Assembly (NCBI GenBank): GCA_002369295.1
Contig: DFDR01000112.1
Location: 1,476 to 6,605, forward strand
Length of the DNA stretch: 5,130 nucleotides
Reading direction: 5' to 3'
From: Desulfovibrionaceae bacterium UBA3823
GTDB taxonomy: Bacteria; Desulfobacterota; Desulfovibrionia; Desulfovibrionales; Desulfovibrionaceae
Shown: positions 1 to 4,913 of the stretch, piece after piece
Layout: every line of letters begins with the position of its first letter
Position numbering within the stretch: the stretch's first letter is position 1
Position numbers and translations under genes: made by a program
Notes under the pieces: generated by a model
Seen by the model: the letters and a program-made list of their open reading frames with translations, nothing else
Databases searched by the model: none
Told to the model about the DNA's origin: nothing

Positions 1-180
1 AACGCCCACCTCTCCAAGCCCGTGGAGCCGGAGATGCTCTTCAAGACGCTGGAAAGCCTGCTCGCAGGAAAGCCTCCCCGGCAGGAAGCCGGCAGCGCCG
101 GAGCGCATGCTGAAGGCAAGGCGCAGGCTCCAGACGGCCAGCCGGCCCCCGAAGCGGGAGAGGAACGCCGGCAGAGCTAG
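1..180 (+). CDS. C-terminal end of a receiver (REC) domain protein, probably a hybrid sensor histidine kinase (5' end outside window)
   Basis: Frame 1 is open from the window edge to a TAG at 178-180 and gives 59 residues. It begins NAHLSKPVEPEMLFKTLESL. The S-K-P-V step is the conserved lysine-proline turn after beta-strand 5 of CheY-like receiver domains, and the next stretch fits the last amphipathic helix (alpha 5). After that comes a tail of about 35 residues rich in Ala, Gly, Pro and Glu with no recognisable domain, so the protein ends shortly after the receiver domain. In the family the lysine couples aspartate phosphorylation to the output surface. A receiver domain at the very C-terminus is typical of hybrid sensor kinases, but a plain response regulator is possible because everything upstream is missing. 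The stop codon overlaps the left end of the repeat at 177-278. Confidence 0.8.
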   Translation, partial: NAHLSKPVEPEMLFKTLESLLAGKPPRQEAGSAGAHAEGKAQAPDGQPAPEAGEERRQS

Positions 181-278
181 GGACGCACTGCTGCAAGGCG
201 TTTTTCAGCGAGATGGCTTGACTAGCTCCTTGAAATGTCGAGGAGCAGTCGAGCCGGTATTGTTCAGCGCATCCCTAG
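177..278 (+). repeat. MITE-like repeat copy 1, with inverted ends and flanking CTAG
   Basis: The ends form an imperfect inverted repeat: GCTAGGGACGCACTG at 176-190 matches the reverse complement of 265-279 at 13 of 15 positions. The core between the two flanking CTAG tetranucleotides (177-180 and 275-278) is 94 bases. The element aligns without gaps over 84 bases to the reverse complement of the element at 4809-4913, with 56 identical bases by hand count. By hand count it is about 55% GC, below its gene-dense surroundings. It fills the gap between two converging genes, and both take their TAG stop from its ends. No transposase is present, so it would be non-autonomous. The 4-base CTAG flanks would fit a target duplication of the kind made by IS5-group elements, which is inference. 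It could instead be a bidirectional transcription end signal that spreads as a repeat. Confidence 0.65.
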
Positions 279-685
279 CGGCGCTCCAGGCCCTGCTGGC
301 GGCACCAGCCCTCGGGATCCTCGACGCCGGCCGCCGCAAGCCTTGCCCTGTGCTCGTCGAAGAGGGCCCTAAAGTTCGGCCCGCCGGCCAGAATGGACTC
401 GGTGTGCCGCGCTTCCGCGGGATCGGGTCTGGCACGGCAGAATTCGACGGCATGGGCGCGCTCGGCAAGGCCTTCGACTACGGCCGCCGCATGGAGCGTG
501 AGCCCGTGCTTCACGGCATGGAGGCAGGTGGCGTGGCGGGGGGTGCCGATCCAGGCGTCGCAGGACGCAGGCACGCCCTGTGCCTGCGCTTCGGCATGCG
601 GCGCCTCGGCATGGACTGCGCCGGGGGCAGGCAGAAGCAGGGCCAGGGCCAGGACAGAGAGGGGGAGGGGGTGCAGTCGCTTCAC
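275..685 (-). CDS. small exported four-cysteine protein, function unknown
   Basis: This 136-residue protein starts at GTG (683-685). The start is chosen because an AAGGAGG sequence lies 5 bases upstream and because it gives a clean signal peptide. The N-terminus has K2 and R3, a Leu/Ala-rich core (about residues 9-20) and a V-H-A site, so cleavage is expected after A26 and export to the periplasm is likely. The mature part of about 110 residues has four cysteines (C42, C54, C83, C128), enough for two disulfides, and is otherwise helix-like, rich in Ala, His, Arg and Glu. I do not recognise the family. It lies 47 bases downstream of the gene for the 264-residue exported protein on the same strand and probably shares its transcript. 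Its TAG stop (275-277) lies in the right end of repeat copy 1. Frames on the other strand over this region are shadows. Confidence 0.72.
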   Translation of the reverse strand: MKRLHPLPLSVLALALLLPAPGAVHAEAPHAEAQAQGVPASCDAWIGTPRHATCLHAVKHGLTLHAAAVVEGLAERAHAVEFCRARPDPAEARHTESILAGGPNFRALFDEHRARLAAAGVEDPEGWCRQQGLERR

Positions 686-690
686 GGCGG

Positions 691-697
691 CCTCCTT
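691..697 (-). promoter_or_regulatory. ribosome binding site that fixes the GTG start at 685
   Basis: On the minus strand the sequence reads AAGGAGG followed by five bases (CCGCC) and then GTG AAG. This is a near-ideal Shine-Dalgarno match and spacing. It decides between the GTG start and the much longer open frame that continues upstream through the neighbouring gene. Confidence 0.75.
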
Positions 698-732
698 CAG
701 GGCAAGCGGGGGACAGGCGGTCAAAAGGCGGC

Positions 733-1527
733 CTACTGCCGCACGTAGGGGATGGGTTCGTCGTCGGGATTGTCCGTGACGAAGAGCAGCATGCGGTTTC
801 CGGAAATCTGGCAGGCAAAGCGGTCCGTCTTGCCGGCGTCCCGGCCCGTCTCGTGGTGCATGACGAGCATGGCGCCCTTGAGCTCGAAGGTGCCCGAGCC
901 CATGATCTGGCCGTTGTAGAAGCCCTGGAAGCGATTGCCCTGGAAGATGAAGCCGAAGCTCACGCGTCCCTGCCTGGCCCAGACCCAGCGGCCCTCCAGC
1001 GGGGTGGCGCCGGGAGCGGGCTGGCCGAAGCCCTGGCCTGGCAGGGGCGGCTGCGCCTGTCCCCACTGGCCTGGCGGGAACGGCTGGCTCGGCGGGGTTT
1101 GCCCGACGCCCTCGCGGGCAAAGGCCAGCGTCTGGCCATTGGGCCAGAGCATGACGAAGGTGCTTCCGTTGCAGATGAAGCGGTTTTCGCCCTGCTGGCC
1201 GGCATAGGGGCCGCCGGTGACCTGGTAGAGGAAGCGGCCGTCGGGCGTTGTCTGAAAGAAGCCCTCGTCGATGAGCTGGCCGTTGACGGTCTGGACGTAG
1301 CGGTTCTGGCTGAAGCGGATGGTGCGCGGCCCCTGGGGCGTCTGGGCAGTCCAGGCGCCGTCGAGCAGGGCCTGCGGCTGGATCCTCTGGCAGGGATTGC
1401 GCCCGCCGCCGGGGGAGGCTATGTCTGCCGATGCGGGAAGGGGGGCCGCGAGGACGAGGGACAGCGCGCCGGCAAGTGCCGGGAGAGCCTGCTTCAGGGC
1501 GGGAAGAAGCTTCTGCGAATGCGCCAT
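733..1527 (-). CDS. exported protein with two tandem copies of a beta-rich domain, function unknown
   Basis: This 264-residue protein starts at ATG 1525-1527, seven bases after AAGGAGG. Residues 1-34 form a signal peptide: K6 and K12, a hydrophobic core around 15-30, and an A-S-A site with cleavage after A34. The mature protein carries two related domains, about residues 52-138 and 175-264, joined by a linker rich in Pro, Gly and Gln (about 141-175). Corresponding landmarks are L55-D-G-A-W59 and L177-E-G-R-W181; F72-S-Q-N-R-Y77 and F195-Q-G-N-R-F200; N82-G-Q and N205-G-Q; G89-F-F and G212-T-F; R116-F-I-C119 and R236-F-A-C239. Most sit at an offset of 120-123 residues, which marks an internal duplication. 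The short alternating hydrophobic strands suggest a lipocalin-like or META-like barrel, but this is inference and I name no family. It is the first gene of the leftward pair. Confidence 0.78.
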   Translation of the reverse strand: MAHSQKLLPALKQALPALAGALSLVLAAPLPASADIASPGGGRNPCQRIQPQALLDGAWTAQTPQGPRTIRFSQNRYVQTVNGQLIDEGFFQTTPDGRFLYQVTGGPYAGQQGENRFICNGSTFVMLWPNGQTLAFAREGVGQTPPSQPFPPGQWGQAQPPLPGQGFGQPAPGATPLEGRWVWARQGRVSFGFIFQGNRFQGFYNGQIMGSGTFELKGAMLVMHHETGRDAGKTDRFACQISGNRMLLFVTDNPDDEPIPYVRQ

Positions 1528-1600
1528 GGCTAAGCCTCCTTGGATTGGGGGAGGGCGGGCGCGGAGCCCGGGGACATGCGCCTGCACGCCTCACGCCGGA

Positions 1601-1627
1601 AGTATAACCCTTTATCCGGCTTGTCCA
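1601..1627 (-). promoter_or_regulatory. candidate sigma-70 promoter for the leftward two-gene operon
   Basis: On the minus strand TGGACA (1622-1627) and TATACT (1601-1606) match the -35 and -10 consensus at five positions each. The 15-base spacer is shorter than the preferred 17. The -10 region lies in the only clearly AT-rich stretch of this GC-rich intergenic region. Transcription would begin near 1594 and leave a leader of about 65 bases before the ATG at 1527. An inverted repeat GCCGGA/TCCGGC (1595-1600 and 1615-1620) straddles the -10 element and could be an operator; that part is speculative. Confidence 0.5.
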
Positions 1628-1671
1628 GCGCTTTGGCTCTGGCGGCCTGGCGGCCCTGGCTCAGGGTGCCC

Positions 1672-1714
1672 GCGCCGTGCCAGGCCCGGCGGAGGACTCC
1701 TGCCGGCACGGCGC
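1672..1714. other. strong hairpin with perfect 10-bp stem in the nrdJ upstream region
   Basis: GCGCCGTGCC (1672-1681) is the exact reverse complement of GGCACGGCGC (1705-1714), with a 23-base loop that contains a further GGAG/CTCC pairing (1691-1694 with 1697-1700). No T-tract follows, so it is not an intrinsic terminator. It lies upstream of the nrdJ promoter candidate at 1758-1785, so it would be in nrdJ RNA only if transcription starts further upstream. It could be a regulator binding site, a leader structure, or a chance product of high GC. I do not find the conserved sequence boxes of a cobalamin riboswitch around it. Confidence 0.45.
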
Positions 1715-1757
1715 CTGCCCGGGGCCGCGAGCCCAGGCAGAAACGCGCGTCCGGGCT

Positions 1758-1785
1758 TTGCAGGCGCGACCAAAAGCCGTATGCT
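1758..1785 (+). promoter_or_regulatory. weak candidate promoter for nrdJ
   Basis: TTGCAG (1758-1763) and TATGCT (1780-1785) are separated by 16 bases. The -35 match is 3 of 6 and the -10 match 4 of 6. It would place the start near 1792 and give a leader of about 75 bases. It is the best rightward pair I could find close to the gene, but the match is modest. No typical NrdR box (a short AT-rich inverted motif usually paired upstream of nrd genes) was seen. Confidence 0.3.
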
Positions 1786-1866
1786 CTGCCCCGGCTGCGC
1801 CCGGCCCCGTCCCCGCGCAGCTTCCCCCCCCAACTTCGTCCGCCGCATCCCGGCAAAGGAGACGCC

Positions 1867-4233
1867 ATGGCCCTGGCAATGCCCCCGAACCTGCCCACGC
1901 CCGTCCTGACCCGCAACGCCGAACTCGTCCTCGCCAAGCGCTACCAGCGCAAGGGGCCGGACGGCACGGTCCAGGAATCGGTCAAGGAGCTCTTCTGGCG
2001 CGTTGCCGCCTCCATTGCCGAGGAGGAGGCCAAGTACCCGAACTCGCCCTGGAAGGCGCCCGAGCTCGCCCTGGCCTTCTACAAGCTCATGACGAGCCTC
2101 AAGTTCCTGCCGAACTCGCCCACGCTCATGAACGCCGGCACGCCCCTGGGGCAGCTGGCTGCCTGCTTCGTCCTGCCGGTGGGCGACTCCATCGAGGAGA
2201 TCTTCGACGCCGTCAAGTACGCGGCCATGATCCACAAGTCCGGCGGCGGCACGGGCTTTTCCTTCTCCCGCCTGCGCCCGCGCAACAGCATCGTCGGCAC
2301 CACCGGCGGCGTGGCCTCGGGACCCGTCTCCTTCCTGCGCATCTTCAACACGGCCACCGAGCAGATCAAGCAGGGAGGCACCCGCCGCGGCGCCAACATG
2401 GGCATACTGCGCATCGACCATCCCGACATCCTCGACTTTATCCGCGCCAAGGAGAAGGAGGGCGAGTTCAACAACTTCAACCTCTCCGTGGGCCTCACCG
2501 AAGCCTTCATGGACGCCGTGGAGCAGGGCAGGGACTATGAGCTCGTCTCGCCCCGGACGGGCAGGGCCAGGGGCAGCCTCAACGCCCGCGAGGTCTTCAG
2601 CCTGCTCGTGAAGAAGGCCTGGCAGTCCGGCGATCCCGGCATCGTCTTCCTGGACCGCATCAACCGCGACAACCCCACGCCTGCCCAGGGCGAGATCGAG
2701 TCCACCAACCCCTGCGGCGAGCAGCCCCTGCTCCCCTACGAGGCCTGCAACCTCGGCTCTCTCAACCTCTCCCTCTTCTGCCGGGAGACGGGCGCAGGCC
2801 AGCGGGACGTGGACTGGGAGGAGCTTGGCGGCGCCGTGCGCCTTGCCGTGCGCTTCCTCGACAACGTCATCGACGCCTCCCGCTATCCCCTCGCCCTCAT
2901 CGAGGAGAAGGTGAAGCTCAACCGCAAGATTGGCCTCGGCGTCATGGGCTTTGCCGACCTGCTCTTCAAGCTCGGCGTACCCTACGATTCCGAGGAGGGC
3001 ATCGCCCTTGCCGAGCGCCTCATGGCCTTCATCGAGGACGAAGGCCACAGGGCGAGCGAGGACCTGGCCAGAGAGCGCGGCCCCTTCCCGGCCTTTCCCG
3101 ACTCCGTCTTTCCCGCCAGGGGCGCCAAGCCCCTGCGCAACGCCACCGTGACCACCATCGCGCCCACGGGCACCCTCTCCATCATCGCCGGCTGCTCCTC
3201 CGGCGTAGAGCCGATCTTCGCCCTGAGCTTCACCCGCAACGTCATGGACGGCGAGCGCCTGGTCGAGCTCAACCCCGTCTTCGAGGAAGCCTTGAAGGAC
3301 GCAGGGCTCCAAAGCCCCGAGCTCATGCAGGAAGTGGCGGAGCAGGGCGGCATCCAGTCCCTCCGGGCCCTGCCCGAGGAACTCCGCCGCGTCTTCGTGA
3401 CCGCCATGGACATCGGCGCCTCCTGGCATCTGCGCATGCAGGCAGCCTTCCAGCGCCACACCGACAACGCCGTCTCCAAGACCGTCAACCTCGTCAATTC
3501 CGCTACGGAAAAGGACATTGCCGACATCTACTGGCTCGCCTACCGCGAAGGCTGCAAGGGCGTCACCGTCTACCGGGACGGCTGCAAGAGCGTTCAGGTC
3601 CTCGCCACGGGCAAGGGCCAGAAGAAGATGGACGGCCAGTCCCAGGCCAGGACCGCGCAGGAAGGGCCTGCCCAGGAAAAGCCTGCCCAGGACGCCCCCG
3701 GCGCCTGTCCAGCGTGCCCCGCGGCCTCTGCCGGCGCGGCGCCAGCCGACGACGGGCCTGCCGGCGACGCCAAGACCTCCGTGCGCCGGCGGCCCGACAT
3801 CATGTACGGCTTCACCCAGAAGGTGCCCACCGGCCTCGGCGCCATGTACCTCACCGTCAACGAGCTCGACGGCAGGCCCTTCGAGGTCTTCGCCACCATC
3901 GGCAAGTCGGGCCGCTCCATCACCGCCAAGGCCGAGGCCATAGGACGCCTCGTCTCCCTGGCCCTGCGCTCGGGCGTGAACGTCAAGGACGTGGTCGCCC
4001 AGATCAAGGGCATAGGCGGCGAGCACCCCGTCTTCCGCAGCAAGGGCCTGCTCCTCTCCATCCCGGACGCCATCGCCTGGGTGCTGGAAAGCCACTACCT
4101 CAAGGACGGCAAGGCGGGCGGCACCGTGCAGGACATCGAAGACGGCCATCCCTGCCCCGAGTGCGGGGAGCCCCTGGTCTTCCAGGAAGGCTGCCTCTGC
4201 TGCCCTGCCTGCGGCTTCTCGCGCTGCGGATAG
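1867..4233 (+). CDS. nrdJ: adenosylcobalamin-dependent (class II) ribonucleoside-diphosphate reductase
   Basis: This cytoplasmic enzyme of 788 residues converts ribonucleotides to deoxyribonucleotides using a cobalamin-generated thiyl radical, so it needs no oxygen. Visible landmarks are P82-N-S-P-T-L-M-N-A-G91 of the substrate site, redox cysteine C100, N281-P-C-G-E-Q-P287 with radical cysteine C283 and general base E285, partner cysteine C294 in EACNLGSLNL, and phosphate-binding A432-P-T-G-T-L-S438. After the barrel (to about 578) comes a low-complexity Ala/Pro/Gln linker (about 580-637) with a CPAC at 614-617. A TSCPD-type domain follows (about 640-745), then a cysteine-rich tail: C763-x2-C766, C776, C778, C779-x2-C782 and C787. 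The family uses such tails as zinc-binding and redox-shuttle segments. The ATG at 1867 has AAGGAG five bases upstream. The open frame extends further upstream but lacks conserved sequence. All catalytic residues are present. Confidence 0.95.
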   Translation: MALAMPPNLPTPVLTRNAELVLAKRYQRKGPDGTVQESVKELFWRVAASIAEEEAKYPNSPWKAPELALAFYKLMTSLKFLPNSPTLMNAGTPLGQLAACFVLPVGDSIEEIFDAVKYAAMIHKSGGGTGFSFSRLRPRNSIVGTTGGVASGPVSFLRIFNTATEQIKQGGTRRGANMGILRIDHPDILDFIRAKEKEGEFNNFNLSVGLTEAFMDAVEQGRDYELVSPRTGRARGSLNAREVFSLLVKKAWQSGDPGIVFLDRINRDNPTPAQGEIESTNPCGEQPLLPYEACNLGSLNLSLFCRETGAGQRDVDWEELGGAVRLAVRFLDNVIDASRYPLALIEEKVKLNRKIGLGVMGFADLLFKLGVPYDSEEGIALAERLMAFIEDEGHRASEDLARERGPFPAFPDSVFPARGAKPLRNATVTTIAPTGTLSIIAGCSSGVEPIFALSFTRNVMDGERLVELNPVFEEALKDAGLQSPELMQEVAEQGGIQSLRALPEELRRVFVTAMDIGASWHLRMQAAFQRHTDNAVSKTVNLVNSATEKDIADIYWLAYREGCKGVTVYRDGCKSVQVLATGKGQKKMDGQSQARTAQEGPAQEKPAQDAPGACPACPAASAGAAPADDGPAGDAKTSVRRRPDIMYGFTQKVPTGLGAMYLTVNELDGRPFEVFATIGKSGRSITAKAEAIGRLVSLALRSGVNVKDVVAQIKGIGGEHPVFRSKGLLLSIPDAIAWVLESHYLKDGKAGGTVQDIEDGHPCPECGEPLVFQEGCLCCPACGFSRCG

Positions 4234-4242
4234 CGGAAGCCT

Positions 4243-4256
4243 CCGTCTGCAGACGG
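4243..4256. promoter_or_regulatory. perfect 14-bp palindrome between nrdJ and the YdjM-like gene
   Basis: CCGTCTGCAGACGG reads the same on both strands and lies 9 bases after the nrdJ stop. An overlapping alternative hairpin pairs CGGGC (4254-4258) with GCCCG (4265-4269). Neither is followed by a T-tract, so intrinsic termination is unlikely. It could be an operator for a dimeric regulator or an mRNA processing or stabilising hairpin. It does not match the E. coli LexA box. Confidence 0.35.
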
Positions 4257-4308
4257 GCCCCTTTGCCCGGATCTCAACCCCGCGCAGGCATACCCCAAGG
4301 AGGCAGAC

Positions 4309-4812
4309 ATGCGCTGGACAACCCATCAGGTGGGGGCCGTTGGCCTCGCCCTGATGCTCAAGCTGCCGGCTGCCGGATTGCTGGCAGCGGCCCTTGGCGG
4401 CATACTGCCCGACCTCTTCGACCAGCGCATTGCGGCCTGCTTCCGCAGCCGCCAGAAGGCCTTCAACCGCATCCACCGGGGCTTCACCCACTGGCCCGGA
4501 CTGTGGCTGGGGCTGCTCGCCCTGGCCCTCTGGCTCATTCCGCCCCAGTTCAGCACCCTCGCCGCCCCAGCAGCCCTTGGCCTTGCCGCCGGGGGCCTGA
4601 GCCACGTGCTGCTGGACATGCTCACGCCACAGGGCATCCCGCTCCTGCCCTTCACGCACAAGGGCCGGGTCTCCCTGAAGCTCTGCCGCACGGGCGGTCC
4701 TGGCGAATGGCTTTTTCTGGCAGCCATGCTCGCAGGCCTCGCCTTCTGGTTCCGGGAGAGCCTGCTCGACAAGGGGCTGGCAGGCACGCTGGCTGCGGTG
4801 CTGGGCCTCTAG
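4309..4812 (+). CDS. YdjM-family (DUF457-type) inner-membrane protein, putative metal-dependent hydrolase
   Basis: The protein has 167 residues and starts at ATG 4309, five bases after AAGGAGG (4297-4303). Family motifs are in order: H6 near the start (WTTHQVGA), G30-G-I-L-P-D35 with D38, the R/H-rich I55-H-R-G-F-T-H61, and G97-L-S-H-V-L-L-D103-M-L-T-P-Q-G109. The conserved His and Asp residues are thought to bind a metal. Hydrophobic segments at about 9-31, 64-78, 84-102, 134-148 and 155-167 indicate an integral membrane protein. The biochemical activity is not established for the family; E. coli YdjM belongs to the LexA-controlled set. The gene lies 75 bases after nrdJ on the same strand with no obvious terminator, so co-transcription is plausible. 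Its TAG stop (4810-4812) lies in the left end of repeat copy 2, so the final residues may have been set by that insertion. Confidence 0.85.
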   Translation: MRWTTHQVGAVGLALMLKLPAAGLLAAALGGILPDLFDQRIAACFRSRQKAFNRIHRGFTHWPGLWLGLLALALWLIPPQFSTLAAPAALGLAAGGLSHVLLDMLTPQGIPLLPFTHKGRVSLKLCRTGGPGEWLFLAAMLAGLAFWFRESLLDKGLAGTLAAVLGL

Positions 4813-4913
4813 GGATACGCTGATTAATTCAGCATCGGCTCAACAACCCTTCGATAATTCAATGGGTTAGTTCGGCCTTGTCGCTGAAAGATGCCTTTAA
4901 TCAGCGCTTCCCT
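4809..4913 (-). repeat. MITE-like repeat copy 2, inverted relative to copy 1
   Basis: The ends are inverted repeats: AGGGATACGCTGATTAA (4811-4827) matches the reverse complement of 4897-4913 at 15 of 17 positions, including a perfect 10-bp core CGCTGATTAA. An internal CGCTGA (4882-4887) and a near-palindrome GCTGATTAATTCAGC (4819-4833) add secondary structure. The reverse complement aligns without gaps over 84 bases to copy 1 at about 67% identity; copy 2 has about five extra bases near one end. By hand count it is about 46% GC in a GC-rich region, so it looks the younger or less adapted copy. The left flank is CTAG (4809-4812) but the right flank is CTTA (4912-4915), so the possible target duplication is not intact. 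It ends two converging frames: TAG for the YdjM-like gene and TAA for the minus-strand frame at 4897-5130. Confidence 0.65.

Larger units (their letters stand above)
1528..1866. other. divergent intergenic region between the exported-protein operon and nrdJ
   Basis: These 339 bases separate two divergent genes and I see no credible coding region in them; frames that run through are extensions or shadows of neighbours. Most of it is very GC-rich, which makes the AT-rich patch at 1601-1614 stand out as a promoter core. Contents: a small hairpin CGGGC/GCCCG (1556-1560 with 1566-1570) in the leader of the leftward gene, the leftward promoter, the GCCGGA/TCCGGC inverted repeat around it (1595-1600 with 1615-1620), the 10-bp hairpin at 1672-1714, a weaker rightward promoter candidate, and a run of eight C at 1824-1831. 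The ribosome binding site of nrdJ is AAGGAG at 1856-1861. Confidence 0.7.

Noticed and set aside
177..278. CRISPR repeat or tRNA gene at the repeat copies
   Set aside because: There are only two distant diverged copies with no spacer periodicity, and no cloverleaf or anticodon arm is evident.
107..748. Plus-strand frame that includes the conserved frame of repeat copy 1
   Set aside because: It starts inside the receiver-domain gene and runs on antisense to the 136-aa exported gene. Only the repeat portion resembles anything else in the window, so it is not called a gene.
580..1533. Plus-strand open frame opposite the exported-protein genes
   Set aside because: It lacks a good ribosome binding site and lies opposite two genes with clear signal peptides and Shine-Dalgarno sites; it is an antisense shadow.
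1824..1831. Run of eight C upstream of nrdJ as a phase-variation tract
   Set aside because: It lies outside the coding region and not within a promoter spacer, and a short C run is expected by chance in such GC-rich DNA.
1528..1866. Cobalamin riboswitch upstream of nrdJ
   Set aside because: A B12 box, the GCCACTG-type box and the CGCAACTG-type segment were looked for and not found; the GGAGGACTCCTGCC stretch only superficially resembles a B12 box.
4254..4270. Intrinsic terminator after nrdJ
   Set aside because: The CGGGC/GCCCG stem is short and no T-tract follows it.
1612..4659. Very long minus-strand open frame opposite nrdJ and the YdjM-like gene
   Set aside because: It mirrors nrdJ codon for codon in a GC-rich sequence. 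Its composition (Gly, Ala, Val, Leu, Glu, Asp) is that of an antisense shadow, and nrdJ on the plus strand carries all family motifs.
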